A DNA stretch of 64,000 nucleotides. It comes from Pardosa pseudoannulata (taxonomy: Eukaryota > Arthropoda > Arachnida > Araneae > Lycosidae). Where the stretch lies: contig CM063510.1 of assembly GCA_032207245.1 (NCBI GenBank), positions 49,600,595-49,664,594 on the forward strand. The letters are read 5' to 3'. The translations under genes were made by a program, and so were the position numbers. The notes under the pieces were generated by a model, which saw nothing but the letters and a program-made list of their open reading frames with translations, was not told where the DNA came from and ran no database searches. Below, in pieces: positions 36,960-51,263 of the stretch. Numbering within the stretch: position 1 is the stretch's first letter; each line of letters begins with the position of its first letter.

Positions 36960-39200
36960 TGTGTATAGTACTAAGTGTCTTTATCGAAATGTAAAATAGC
37001 AGGATCCATAATGGTGACCCCACGTTATATTGTCAAATAGATTTATTGCATCATCCCAATGGGGTAGGAGGACCCATGTATATTATATTTCCAAGGCAAC
37101 CTTCAAGAGCAAAGAAAATCAAATACTACTTACGCAAGTTATTTTAAAAATGATTTATTCACATAAGAATTACCTTAAGCTTATAAAAGTTTATTATTGC
37201 AATTTGAGTGAATCTAGAAGATGTAATAACGATAGCTTTCTAGCGGAACATTATATAACAAGGCCACTGAAAATTGTAGATTTATTTTTAATTTATTTAA
37301 TATAACCAAGGAAAACCTTTCAAATTATTAACTTTACAAACATGTTCAATGATTATTTTAGTTTTTAGATATGTTTTAAGTTTAAAACACTATAATGCTT
37401 CGGTGGAACGTCGTGTCAACATGACAACTTTCTAAAAATGTATTTTATATCTAGGAAAAGCAAGTAATACATATCGTTTAACTGAAAAAATAATTTATTG
37501 CACATTTAAATTCCTTCCACCTTTTAACATCTTATTATTATAGAAATGTCTAGAGTATGGATGTAATGATAGCATTCTAAAGTTGTTTAGTTGAAAAATT
37601 AAAAAACAAATTTCTAATATTTTTTTCCACTTAGGAAAAGCTTTCACGAAGCATTTGACTTTTGAAATGCTATCTATCTAACTGCAATCTTTCATTAACC
37701 ATAGGACGCTATTCTATTTCTTTTTGTAAGCTTTCAAAATATTACTATTATTATCGGAAAATGTCTCAAACGGGAAACAAGGGTGGTCAAGGGTGGTACT
37801 GTAGAATGATTCTACTGAATAAAATTAAAGTTTATTTTTTTAAGTTACTATTTATAATATTCATAAGAACTTTATCTTTAGAAATATGATCCACCATTAC
37901 TTTAATATATATGGGTAAGTATTATTAAATCCAGAGCTTAATATAGTTATCCTCTTTCTGTGAAACGTTGTTCTAAAGTCATATCTATTAAACAACTTTC
38001 TAAATATTTGTTTTAAAAGTAGGAATTTTTTTTATACTAAGAAGTAATATATATGATTTCCTACTAAAATTGATTTATTGTACATTGAAGTTTCTTTTAC
38101 CAGCTTATTATTTTAATTACAAAATGGCCTAGAATACTAACAATTATTTGTATTTATAACGTTATAACTTTATAGTTCTTCACATTTAAGTTCTTTTCCT
38201 CTTTTAACAGGCCAAATGATGGCCGAATAGTTAGAGCGCTGATCTTCGGTACCGTAGTTCACGGATTCGAATCCCACTGTGGTATCGATGTTCGTAGCCG
38301 TACTGAATCTGCTTTAAGCGGTAGGTATCGGTCTTATTAGCTCCCATGTTCCAAAAATGTAGACTGTAAAGTTCCAAGCCATATCAAAGGGCGTATTATT
38401 TTAATTACTAAAAATTTTAGGAGACATAAAGGCAACAATCTAGAGATATTTAATTCAACTGGTGAAAAACTAGAGGTTTATTCGATTTTTTTTTACTTAG
38501 AAAAAGTATAAACAAAGCATTTTAATTTCACAAATATCATTTATCATTACTGCAGTCTTTGTATATATTTTTTATTAACCCTTGAGTGTTATTCATCTTC
38601 CTCCGAATGTTGTTTCTATATTTCCAACCTTAAGGCAATTTTTATTATTTGTATTTAAAAGCAAAGAAAACCAAATACAGATACATTCATTTAAAAAAAT
38701 AATTTACTATATGTTAAAATTATTTTCATTTTTTATTAGTTTTTATCATAATAAGTCATGGACAAGTCAACGTTTTATAGTTCAATTAATGGTCACTTTA
38801 AGTTAAGGGAAATGAAAGATAAAAGCATCCGTAGATTTAATATATTTGTTACAGATGAAAGTTTTGGTCTTCATGGAAGTTAACTATTAATATTTTTATA
38901 AGAAGATATAAAAAAAAATTGTTTGAACTGGAAGAATTTAAAAACTTTAAATAAGCGAAGAAGAAATGATGCGGCGTGGAATCATTTAATGATTCCAGAG
39001 CAGGAATTCGGGTTTTTGAATGGAATATTTTCTATTCCAAAGGAATATTCACGAAGTATTTAACTTAAGTTCATTTATTTTTAAAATGTTTATTATAGGC
39101 ATTAAAAGTAACTGATATTCTACAACTTATGCAAATATGCAATATATAGTCATCAAATTTTTAAAACCTTATAATTTTTTAGTTCAAATTTCCTCTGACA
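36960..39200 (+). repeat. Weak, diverged tandem structure
   Basis: Blocks recur in the same orientation: CCACTTAGGAAAAGCTTTCAC with CTGCAATCTTTCATTAACC (37629-37700) against TTTACTTAGAAAAAGTATAA with CTGCAGTCTTTGTAT...TTAACC (38491-38580), spaced about 865 bp. ATATTTCCAAGGCAACCTTC with GAGCAAAGAAAATCAAATAC (37085-37127) matches ATATTTCCAACCTTAAGGCA with AAGCAAAGAAAACCAAATAC (38617-38680). A third, poorer unit may continue to about 39200. A SINE interrupts it. Identity is low, so unit limits are uncertain. Confidence 0.4.
38211..38390 (+). mobile_element. SINE, family A, with clear A and B boxes
   Basis: tRNA-like head of the Ser/Leu type: A box in TGGCCGAATAGTTAGAGCG (38220-38238) and a perfect-looking B box GGATTCGAATCCC (38263-38275). 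The body follows as in the other copies: ATCGATGTTCGTAGCCG, CTGAATCTGCTTTAAGC, GTCTTATTAGCTCCC, ATGTAGACTGTAAAGTTCC. No adenine-rich tail remains and no target duplication is evident. The 5' part does not fold into a full acceptor stem with its 3' part, so it is a SINE and not a tRNA gene. Confidence 0.8.
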
Positions 39201-39783
39201 ATAATGTGCTGTAAAACTCTACGAAACATTTTACCGAACATACTATCATTGCCATTATCGATCATTACCATTGGTGAGATTACAAGATGGCGATCATTAC
39301 CATTTCACCCCCCCCCCTGACAAATGTGTTGCTAAAAATGAAGTTAATAAAACAAGAACACCAAAATGAATAAGAAAATAAAATATTTTATAGTTAACAC
39401 CTTTAATAGAACAGAAACTAGCACACATGAGTTAAAACTCGAATGTAAACATGCGATAGTTTCTTAGCAAGATGACTGATGTGACCGTAAAAACAGTTTT
39501 ACATGGAAATTTTCCTTTGTTTTAGAGGATAGCGTACACTGCAGGTGCATATGGTCGTCTCACGAGTGAAAACTTTAAGTCATTCGACTTGCCTCTTGAT
39601 GGTACCATATCAACTCATTTATTAAGATATAATTTTCCGACAGACTGACTGAACTGCTCTTGCTCAATAAACATCCCGTTTCCCCCGTGATTTTTGATAT
39701 ATATTCTTCCCACGCTGGGACACTTTATTACCGTACCATACTACTTTGAAGTAAAAACATCCCACTAACACACACACACTTAC

Positions 39784-39820
<37 letters not shown>

Positions 39821-42800
39821 TGCATGTGCTGATTTTCCTATTTCTATTGTACAAAATATTTCATAATGCTTTTTATAAAAAAAAAAATTGAATCTGGTAA
39901 AACTTTCCAAAACTATCGCATGTTTCGAGTTTAAATTCATGTCTGTTAATATATGTTCTATTAAAGGTATGAGCTATAAAATATTTTATTTTCTTATATG
40001 TTTTGGATTTCTTATTTGTAATAATTTTAATTATTTTTAGCAAAATATTTGTCAGTAGCGAAGTAGTTCAGTATATTCGGTAAGGTTTTTGGTAGACTAT
40101 GTTATAGGATATAATTTTATCTAAACATGATATCTAAAAATATCTATGGACATATATGTTATACGGATAAACTGGAATTTTTTACCCCATCTAAAACACC
40201 ACAAAAGATGTTAAGATCTAAAATCTAACTCAAAGAGCATCATAATATTGCCTGGATTTATATTTTTATTATTCTGAATTTATGTATAAAATTAAAATTT
40301 TCAATAAATATTATTACATCCTACTCATAATCAATATTGAGAGTCATCTTTTAATAATACCATACATAACTTTAACCACACTATATACATATTTTTGTCA
40401 GGGAAAATTTTAAACATATCAAAGGGAAGTTCAAATATAAATTTTATAATGTAAAAAATCCTAATTTTTAAAATTATATGAAATGGGCAGTTTAATATGA
40501 TTTACATTTAAGTCAGTTGTAAGGCAGAAATAAATTTAATAAAATAAGAGTCATCTTATGCAATGCCACAAAATTCAAATAATAGTTTTGGGGCTACATT
40601 TTGGTTTCTATTCTATTTGAATAAAAAAAAAAAAACGCAAACAACAAATTATGGATTAAAATTTGCCTTATACAAAGTATGTGTAACACTACTGCTTTTT
40701 TTTTGTCATTTCATTGTATATAAACTTTAACACAGATTAATACAATATTGTTATAAAATCATCTCATTAAATTTCTCTTATTTATCCCATTACATTTTTG
40801 AATTATAAGGACAACACACGGAGTTCAAATACAGATTTAAAATTGTTCTATGTTAATAATTTATACATTAATGCTTTTGTTCTTTGTGAAATGTAAAATG
40901 CTCTCATGACAGAAATTCAACATCCTTATTGTTACAAAATGTTCTAAATCACAACATCTAAACATATTAACAATATTTAAAATTATCTAAAAATCGGATC
41001 CAAGTAACAAAAATAAATTGTTATAAAATACGTCTTGTCGACGTCCTCGGTGTTACAATAAATGTAAATATCGTGTAAGTAATGCAAAAATAAAACAAAT
41101 ATTTAAAACAGAGGGCTGTTTTGAAGCAAGAAATTCACTTTATTATGTAAAAGGCAATTTCGGTGCCGCATTGAGCAAGGAAATTAACATGAATCAATTA
41201 AAGCCTCGTATTATTTTTCCTGATTTCGTCTATGAAAGCCAAGTGTCAGGACTTAATGTGTGTATGTTTCTTGTTTTATCTAGATGAGAGTTCTGAAAAA
41301 CACTTTTATTTACTGGTTTTAATTGTGCAGATTATTTGTAGCTGCGAATGTTTTTTTTCTTTTTTTTTGTGCTGAATATATATCTATAATCGTGTGCTTA
41401 TGTTGGCTTTGCGCTCTAACCTAAAACTTTTAAGTTTGCGCGTCCATAATGTTACTTCGACATCGACATTGTGAGTATAAACCTGATTTCCAATGGAATT
41501 TTTGAGCTGTTAAAAAAATGAGATATAAAATGAAAATATTAATCAAAAACTCGACAATGGATGTACTAAAAAATTCATTCTCTGTGTGAGAAGGTAAATA
41601 AAAGTAAACCCAAAACCTGTTTCCTTCCTTGATTAAAACAATATATTCATTTTAAAATCTTATAAATATAATCTTATCTTCACATGAAAGTACAGACAAA
41701 ATATGTATCTGAATATACAGTCTTAAAATTACCTCTTAAATATATTGTTATTCACAATTCACGTGTCAAACATCTCTATTTTAACCACACCTTAAAAGAA
41801 CAACTGTCTTTTAGCTCAAGTAATTTGGAGACGATAGAAAATTATAACCATTTTGCATCCGACAAAAACTATAATTTGCAGCATTGAGACTTATTGGAAT
41901 AATTGTGTTATTAAAGTAAAGAGAAAAAACAAAACCATTGATTAATTACCAGGATTTTAAAAAGATACTTAAACTCATTTCTCACCCTTCGACCAAAATA
42001 GGAGGTTTAATTTTAAAGTATCAACTTTGGTTCCAGCTTTTGATCTGGAGAATTAAGGTTTTTTCAAATAAAATTTGAATTAATTTTAAAATGTATAGAA
42101 GATTTTCATTCTTTAGCTTTGAGCAATAAAAACTCTTTCGAACATAATGAAAACACAAATAAAATGAATAATAATTTTAGCTTAAAATTTTTATTTAAAC
42201 TTAACAAATAAATAACGTAAAAAAATTAATTAATCTTTATAGTAAAGATTGTATAAATTTTGTAACAAATATTAAGTGCAAATACCGAAAAAACTAAATA
42301 TGGAATAATTAGATTTGTATCCAGTCCACACGATTGGAGAGTATGTAGTTTACTACAAAATCGTCAAAGTGCATGAAAACGATTAGTGAATTACGGAAAG
42401 GAATGTTTACATTATAGTCCGAAATTATTATCTTGCCATGTTTTGAATGATTCTTAAGCTTTTACAAGATGAAATATACATCCAATTATTCTCTGATATA
42501 CCTACAAAGTTCTGTAAAAATTTGTTTACGATTATCTCAAATTTTATTTTTAAATATCTCGTTCAAACATAATATTTTCCCTTGTTTGTAGTATAGTATA
42601 GCCAACTACAAGCTTATCTCTACACACAAAAACTTTACCTGAAACTTCAGACTTAAAATCCCGAGGTACATTTAGTATTACTGACACTTTCTGCCTGTTT
42701 CACATGCGGTGTATCTTTATTCTAAACGCAACTTACACAAATGTGTTTTGTTTTAACTTTATTTTTTGTAACGGAAGAAGAAAACCACATACCTAGTAGC

Positions 42801-43699
42801 TTACTGGCAAATATTATGATACAAGCAAACGGGAGATCTTTTTTTCCAGGGTATTCCAAGACTAGAAAAATTCTGTTTTTGCTGGAACGCATTTACCTAG
42901 AGAAAGAAATACATTTATCCATTTTTAAACCTCCGAATCCAGACACAAACAGCAGTAATAAACTGGGATACAGAAAAATAGGAATTTCATTTTATATTGC
43001 CCTCAGGGTTAGATCAATCGATTCGGACGTCGACTATAAAAGGAAAATATATAGAGAAAAACTTTAAACATTTGCCGAAAGATTTACTTTCTTAGGTCTA
43101 CCAAAACCATAAAACACTGCACTGTCAGTGATACGTGAAAAGTTTGTGGAAAAATATATTTCATAAATAAAAGTTTTAAGAAATATATTGGGAAAGTAGA
43201 TTTTATTCTTCTATGCACGTGTATTAGTTATGGTGGAAACGAAATTCGCTGGGGTGTCAAAAAATAGCTATAATGCCAGTAGAAAGAATGGGTGGTTTGC
43301 TTCTCATTAAGAATTTATTTAAATATTTTCAAGTCTAGATATCAAAGTTTTATTACTGAAGTTATATGAACAACAGTAGTATGATTCTGTAGATTCACTA
43401 ACTCCATGTATTTGTTTAATCCACATATTGTACGTGGCTGTACTAATTAACATAGAAATGAATATCAAAAAATAGATATCTAATTCAGTTTTATTTATAT
43501 TTTAGTATTATAAAAACATACATTTTTTGCTCCTTAACACATAATATTTCAATAAATTTTCAGTTATTGGGGTTGACTTTAAAGATTGTTATTAGTTATG
43601 TGTCGATTGTACTAGTGAATGTTTTATTAAATCCTTAATCATTTTATTAAATTTAATACCTTCTTACATATTTCAATTCTGTATCAATTTCCACTGAAT
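39201..43699. other. Long AT-rich stretch, no gene seen
   Basis: A (CA)n followed by (TG)n microsatellite lies at 39766-39820, and a C8-10 tract at about 39307-39318. The 108-codon plus-strand ORF at 42741-43067 has a fairly varied composition, but I recognise no domain, and one such ORF is expected by chance in this much DNA. No mobile-element ends found. Confidence 0.5.
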
Positions 43700-43886
<187 letters not shown>

Positions 43887-45687
43887 TATAAAAGTTTTAC
43901 ATTCCAAAACCGATAGGCCGATCATAATAATACTTTATATGATTAAGGAGTAATGTTCAAAAGACTTGTTTGTAGAACAGTCATTGAGGTTCTAACATTA
44001 CTCCCTTTTGTTAAAATATCTTTAGCGTGTAAATTTGATTTTCGTACGAAATTAGTTCAACATTATAGAAATAACTGCAGTTTTAGTAGTAGTCAAATTA
44101 TGAGAAAATTGCCATAAATGTGAATGTTTCCAATTTTTTATAACTACTTTCTAATCCTAATTAATTTAATATAATAAATGTCTGTGCAAAAAATATTCTA
44201 CATAACGTAAAGCGCTGTATAAAATTTCCTATAAAAATATCCAGTAAACGAATTGTTATAGAAAAAAAATCTCTTTAACAGATAAAGGTTCTTTAATCTC
44301 AACTTTAACTGTATTTTCACAGTTACCTAACAGAATAATGTAGAATAAAACATGTGAGACAATAAATCTAAAAGAAATAAAAAATTTTATTCAAATTTTG
44401 ATAAAAATTAAAAATATTTTCAAAAATGTTTTTATACTTGAGTTCTACTTTATATTAGTCATTTCTTGTCATTATTTTCATATATGTTTATCATTTATGT
44501 GAAAAACAATATTAAGTATCATTTTTTAAAATAAATTTATAGAAAATTCATTTACATCTTAACATCCCTTTAATAGTTTATTTCGTATTTCGTCAAGATA
44601 CTATGCCTATTGTAATTCAGCATAGTACAGGAGGTTAAAATTATTCAGCAAAATTCCTTGCTGAATAAAAAATAACAAAATATTGCACATGCATGTTTAT
44701 TGTTCTCTCCGACATACAATTTTTAAAAAAATTTTACTCAACACTCGTATATAGAAAACGTCAATTTCTCTGGTGAAAATTTTCTATTTTTTTTTTAGTT
44801 ATTTTAACCGTCATAACAGTCGAAACCGTTATGCCTTTAATTACTAGTAGAAACAAATTCATATTATTATTCAAAATTGCAGAATTTTGTAACTAACGAT
44901 TTTTACGTGAAAATTTGTAAAAATTTCCTAAAATAATTATTTAAAATTTTAAAGCTAATTTATTATTGAATGGCCACACACTATTCTTCTCTTCGCTATT
45001 CTTCTATCTAAATCGTGGTTGTAAAACTACATAATTTTTTAAAATTTGTATTTAAAGTATGCTATAAATTATAAATTGTATATTAAGTAAAATAATTCAT
45101 TACATTTAAATGGAATATTAATATTTCAAATTTAAAGTTAATATTTCAAATTCAAATTAAATGTTAAGCTTTAAAACATCCACTTTATATTGTGCATGAA
45201 TTTATAAAACTAAATTAATTACTGTAGTGTTTCATATCAAATAGATTAAAAAAAATGATTTTTTTGTAAAAGTATTTTTATACAAACAAACATCATCAAA
45301 AATTTAAAATTGATATAACGGCAGTATAACATAACTAGAAAAATAAAAATAAGAAAAATCAACTTACTTTTTATTTTTTTTCTCTTATCTACATTTCTGC
45401 CTTAACTCATCTATTTATCTTAAAATGGAATTTTCTATGACTTGTCATCTTTAGAAGGCATATGAAAATCCTTTCGGTTAGTTTCAGGAAGTTTTTTAGA
45501 TGTTTCCGCCATCTTCTTGTCAAAATTTTTCATTTCACGTTCAAATATATTCCGGTAGGCTTGATTTTTAAAATAAATACGGAAAACTTTAAATAACTCT
45601 AACATTCTATATTAATATATTCAAGATACGAAGAAAATTTTATAATATATTTATAGCATTTTATTTTTTATATAGTATAGATATTAC
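43887..45687. other. Very AT-rich DNA, no gene seen
   Basis: No ORFs or elements. Among the most AT-rich stretches of the window. Confidence 0.6.
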
Positions 45688-46310
45688 TCCAATATTTACG
45701 GACTTAGAAGTGTATATAAATGAACTACATGTTTGTTTATTAGAAAATCCTTTTATGAGAAAATATTTTTGCAAATTGTTTGCTTCCAGTTATATTATAT
45801 CTGTCTAAAGATGGAATTTAAATCCTTTAAAATATTTTTTTATGTAAGATGATTTACCTAAGCGTACTTAAGAAATACAAATATTTTTATAACAAAATCA
45901 GTATCCGGATTTCTTGATTTCTTCATATTACTTCACTATTTATGAATTTAAAAGTAGATATAATTTAACTACATATTTGTTTGTTAAAAAATCATTTTAT
46001 ACGTACGTATTTATGCAAATTCCGTGCTTCCTGTTATGTTATATCTGTCTAAAGATGAAATTTAAAATTTTATTTTTTATATTAAGATATAAAATACTTA
46101 GAAATAAAATATTATAAAATAAAATATGTTAATTAAAAAAAATATTTTATACATATATTCTAAAAAAATATTCATTATATATATAATAATAAAAAAAAAC
46201 TCTAAATCTTTTAAAATCTCTCTTTTTTTATCTAAGATAAGCTTTGCATAAACATGCTTAAGAAAGAATATAAGACTACTTTTTAACAAAAGCTAAATCT
46301 GGATTTCTAG
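45688..46310 (+). repeat. Diverged tandem duplication, unit about 240 bp
   Basis: First unit 45688-45915, second from about 45917. Shared blocks are AGAAGTGTATATAAATGAAC/AAAAGTAGATATAATTTAAC, TTTGTTTATTAGAAAATC/TTTGTTTGTTAAAAAATC, GCAAATTGTTTGCTTCCAGT/GCAAATTCCGTGCTTCCTGT, TATATCTGTCTAAAGATGGA/TATATCTGTCTAAAGATGAA, and CTGGATTTCTAGATTTC near the end. The second unit has an AT-rich insertion of about 150 bp in its right half. Confidence 0.65.
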
Positions 46311-48380
46311 ATTTCCGTAAAAAGAAAAAAAAATTCATATTAATGTTAATACTAAAGCTCACATGTGTAGAATATACTGAAGGGAATTTTGCATTTTGCT
46401 TATAATTCAAATACACTAATTTTAACAACACTCTTTTATCCGAGGAAAAAAAATGAAAAATAATACATGAATTTTATTAAACGTTGGATAAAATTGAACT
46501 TTGTAAGCAAACCATAATTACTCATAATTAGTTGAGATTTAAGGGGTTGCAAATGAATTATTAATAACTGATTAATGATGCATCACTAGAATAAAAATTT
46601 ATCATTCTGGATTTAACACAAATGCATTTCATTCTGCTTTGATGATGAATAAAATTTACTTACTAGGAGTTTGAACTAATTAGGGATTCTATAATTCGTA
46701 TGTGTGATGTAAAATAAGCAAAGTATACTTCATTCTGAGATGATCATGGTTTCCGTAATAAAGTGGTATGAATTTATTTTCTAAAATTTCAGAAACGAAA
46801 TGCCTCAGTAATGATTCATTACAATAATTTGGAAACATACAAACATAATTGTTATAGAATGAAATAAAATTAATCACATTTCTATCAGATTGGAAATGGA
46901 ATTCGAATGGAAGACAGTTACATACTTGCAATGGACTTAAGAAGATGTTTGTTTGCAGTAACTTCTCACTTGAGTTCACTACTAGCGTACATATATGATC
47001 ATATGCATTTCTGCTTCCTTAGTTACTAATTGTGTACAGGAACTGAGAAACTGTGTTACCCTATATTTTTATCGATTAAATATACGTATTTATTAGATTA
47101 TTTGTGATTGAAATAATTTTTTACGAGCAACAATAAAAAATATACACGCTGATATCACTAACGTCAATTCAATGGATATCAATTTAGATTTGTAGCAATC
47201 TTTATCACGATATCAGAACTTTTCATATTAATGTGCGCGCAACATTTTCAATCACAGAGAGAAAAGACAGCACCGTGCTAAAATAGTTCTTTTAATCAGT
47301 TTCTCTAACAGGTTCATAGAGTTTATAGGGTTTACTATTTCTCTTTAAAGATGTGGGCACCACATTTATAATAATGTAAAATTTGTCCTCCGTTTTAATC
47401 ACATTTATATGAGTCTCAAAGCTGTCTGGAAACATTAAATATATCAAAATTTGTAAGAATATCTGTAAACTATACTAGGCTAAATACACTTGCAATGATT
47501 TAAACTGAGAAAAAACTGCTTGACATCAATATTAGCATTAAAAATGTTATTGACTTTTTCACCTAAACTAAACAAGATCTGATGCAAGTTTCAAATAATT
47601 TTTGTTTAATAATTTTTAATTTTTAATAACAAAACAAAAATTTATAAATAATAAATAATAAATATTGATTTTATTTTTTTAAATTTTAGTAAATACACAG
47701 TTATGATGTGTTTGTATATTTCGAGAGCTAAACATTCCCTTCCCCATTTCAACTCTTGATTATACATACTTATACATATGACTGTAATATATATATATAT
47801 ATATATATATATACATTTTATCTAGACTAAGTCAGTACTTGACTTAATCGTTTTTTTGCATAATGATTAAAATCTGATACGATTTCTCGAAGAATCTTTA
47901 TAACTAATCCGAGATTGTTTTGCTAATAAAAGTGATAAGGTGCTTAAAAGTTTGTTTTCTGTGTATCTGATGTTTTCTTTGCAATTTATATCGAATACTC
48001 CAAAAAATCTTCTCAAAACCATGTAACAGAAATTTACATCACTATGCAGTTTTTCACTTCTAATATATGACGAATTCATCTGTGTCTAAATATAAAAAAT
48101 AATTGTTTTTTAAGTCATCATCAGGAATAAAAATGTTAAAAAAATATATTATTTTTCATTTATTTTGTACTGAGATCAACATGTAAATTTGCTTGATGAT
48201 GGATATTTCCATAATACTGACTTTTTATTTACTTGATGTTATATATTTGTATTAAATTTTTTAAAAACATTTTTCTTTTGATCCAGAGCATAAATTATAT
48301 CACCCTAATTTATTTCAGGAAAAAAATTTGCAAATAAGGTGTAAAAATTTCAAAATAATGTAAACGTTTAATTTATAAAT
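46311..48380. other. AT-rich DNA, no gene seen
   Basis: No coding region supported. A short (TA)n lies at about 47789-47812. A 96-codon minus ORF (46689-46979) has no recognisable motif. Confidence 0.55.
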
Positions 48381-48905
48381 AAATTAATTACCAATTATCT
48401 TTCGTATTGCGTTAAATTCTGAAGGGAAGATTAGGAGGGAAATTATCCATTAAAAATAACTGCTAAAACTGTAAAATCAGCTTATTTTTTTCAAGTATAC
48501 GCACTGCTATTATCCAGAGAAATTACTGTTGAATTTTGTTTCTCTCAGTTTTAAATAAATCAATTACCAATTATCTTTCGTATTGATCTAAATTCTTAGT
48601 GGTAAGGTTAGGAGGGAAATTACCCATTAAAAGTAACTGTTGAAACTATAAAAGCAACTTAATTTTTTCAACAATACACACTGCTATTATCCAGAGAAAC
48701 TACTGTTGTTTTGTCTCTCAGTTATAAGTAAATTAATTACCAATTATCTTTCGTATTGCATTAAATTCTTATGGGGAAGTTTAAGAGGGAAATTATCCAT
48801 TAAAATTAACAGCTGAAACTGTAAAAGCAGCTTAATTTTTTTCAACTCTACACAGTGCTATTATCCAGAGAAACTACTGTTGAATTTTGTTTTTCTCAGT
48901 TATAA
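48381..48905 (+). repeat. Satellite-like tandem repeat, three units of about 175 bp
   Basis: Units begin at 48381, 48557 and 48730, each with AAAT.AATTACCAATTATC then TTTCGTATTG. They share GGAGGGAAATTA.CCATTAAA, AAACT.TAAAAGCA.CTTA, CACTGCTATTATCCAGAGAAA and TACTGTTG....TTTCTCAGTT. Identity is high by eye (near 85-90 percent), clearly higher than in the long array at 23-29 kb. A unit near 175 bp is in the range of nucleosome-length satellites. Non-coding. Confidence 0.85.
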
Positions 48906-49740
48906 AAATTTATGATATTCCTCTTTTGTAATTAACAAGGGCAAAAGAATCATCATAGTTTTATTTATTTTCATCGTGTTAATACGAAAATAAATAGGCA
49001 TTACTTTATTGCCTCATATTCCAAATGGGACATAAATTATTGATGGCTATAAAAACTTTTTTTCTTGTTTAGTTGCTTTTTGTTTAAATTCAACATATTG
49101 CTCAGAGCAATATTCCACTGGAATACCAAGTTTTGCAAATGATTTTAAAAATCAGCGAGTCATAAAAATTTCCTCAGAAAAAAAATATTAAGATTTAAAA
49201 CTGGTATGGCTCATTTCTCATGTAGATTGAAATTTATGGATACCTGTGTAGATCGTTAAAGGAAGCATTTCTATTGGAGGCATGCGGCCTCTCTCCTGCA
49301 AGCAGCGTAGGAGAAAAATGATGCAGAAATATTCAAAATAAATGATCCTAAGTTAGAAGAACATGATTTTTTGCATTATTGAAATTTATAGTTTATTCAT
49401 CAGAACTGAGCTTTGTTGATGGGTAGCTCCTAAATAAGTGAGTTTCTGCTCATTAAATGTTATGGATGACACGTGACATTTAACTCACTAAAAATCATTT
49501 TTATTGATATTTGTTTCCTAATATTTATGTACACAAAAATGTTTTGAGCAAATAATTGTTTTATCATGTTTGAAAAAATTATCTTGTTTCAATATTAGAT
49601 TATTAAACATTGAAATCTGTATAAATTAAAATTCAGAGAGGGTTAAAATTTGACAAAAAATTAAAAAAAGAAAATATCTTTTTTTTTAAATTTAGGATAA
49701 AATTCGTAATTAAAAATATGTATAACATATTATTTGGATA
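48906..49740. other. AT-rich DNA, no gene seen
   Basis: Only a small less AT-rich patch at about 49270-49325 stands out, with no family recognised. Confidence 0.55.
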
Positions 49741-50015
49741 GAGGTAGAGCCATGGTAATTAAACCATTAAAAGTATCCGTCTTATAAACGAAGGGTTGTG
49801 AATTCTTGAGCGGCTCAAAGATACACCATGTTTATTAATGGCCAGTAAAATAGATTCGGGTCAAAATGTACTCCCAGTATAAACGTACCTCTGGATATGC
49901 CAGGTCAAGCCTGCGGTTTTTCTGCTGGGTCAGCTTAAATTACGAGGAACCACCGGAGGAAATGTGACTCCTTAAGCTACACGAGAATTCCTTAAGCTAC
50001 ACGTGCTTTCGGGTA
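49741..50015 (+). mobile_element. SINE, family B, diverged copy
   Basis: Follows the family order with many changes: GAGGTAGAGCCATGGTAAT, GAATTCTTGAGCGGCTCAAA, CACCATGTTTATTAATGG, CAGTAAAATAGATTCGGGTC, CTGCTGGGTCAGCTTAAATTACGAGGAACC and GGAAATGTGACTCCTTAAGC. A duplicated word (CCTTAAGCTACACG.G) lies near its 3' end. No tail or target duplication seen. Confidence 0.6.
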
Positions 50016-51263
50016 TTGTTAAATATGTAACATCTTTGAAGTTGTGTTTAGCATTTTTCTGTCTTGCCTCCTGTATTTGAATTTTTTTTGAATAAACTTA
50101 AAAATTCATACATTATGTATGCATTGAACCTTAAGATTGAAAATCGTCTATAATATAAATTGGTCATATGAAATAGAGAAATTTAAAGCAAAACTTGAAG
50201 AAACATATATGCCAATAAATCATCTCTAAATGAATATAACCTATTAATCCAATGTAAATGAACATCATTAAAACAGGCAGTTAAGATTTTAGGAAAATTT
50301 GAAAATTATTCTAACACTTATGACTACTATAGAGTAGTAGTTTCAGAAAAATATTTAAAAATTTTATTGGATATAAAAGAAGTAAGATATATTTAATAAT
50401 TGGATAGGATTCAGAAATATGCTTCAGTAAGTTTTTTTGAACTTAATAGCAATATTACTCTAAACACTATATTTTTACGCTATCACAGCCACAGATTGGT
50501 CCTTTAATTGAACATTCCTGATATTTTCCGGTAGTACCGTTAGTAATTAAACAGTTTCATCACAACTTCCGATGATTCTAGAAATAAACAAGGTTTTCAA
50601 TAAAGATCTTTAATATAAACAATTTTTTCATGAAAATCGTTATTTAAACGTGCTTAGTTACCTTGATTCATTGTTTCAGTTAAATTTTTAGATTTTATTT
50701 TTCATTTCGTTCTTTAGTAGACAATGCATTTAGGTTTTTAAAACAACCTTTTTTTTTGTTTTCGCTATAACAAGAAACAAAGTTATAAATAATATATCGG
50801 AAGTAACTAAGTATTAAGATACCTAAAAGAATATAACATTAACAGAGTCGTCAAAATTAAAGATTAATTTTCATGATTTTTTTTACTCTCAAATTTTATG
50901 ATTTTTTTTAAATATTAATATTTTAGTAGTTTAGTTTTGATTTTTTTATTAGCAGCTGTAATGAAATTTTTTTAATGTTTGTTCCGAGAAATAGCGTTTC
51001 ATATTAATTTTGTGAACAATGACTGTGAATTTCGGAAATTGTTTTTAAGTTGATTAAATAAAAATTTTGAATCTAAAATTTCTTATCGAATTTAAACTGT
51101 GCTATAAGCGGCATCTCAAATTTTCCATTTAACATCTTATCTATTTAAAAAAGGAATTCTTTTTAATATGAAAAACACTTTTGTATTTCTAATACGTGAA
51201 TCACTTTTAAAAATACTGCAATCTTTTAGTTTATGACACAAATAAATACATAACCTCTCAGGG
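50016..51263. other. AT-rich DNA, no gene seen
   Basis: Nothing supported up to the target duplication of the hAT-like element. Confidence 0.55.

Noticed and set aside
38211..38285. Candidate tRNA gene with good A and B boxes
   Set aside because: Acceptor arms do not pair and the downstream body is shared with other SINE copies, so it is a SINE head. The same judgement applies at 55917-55972, 62587-62643, 58411-58485 and 19440-19490.
42741..43067. 108-codon ORF as a gene
   Set aside because: About one such ORF is expected by chance in 64 kb of this composition, and no motif was seen.
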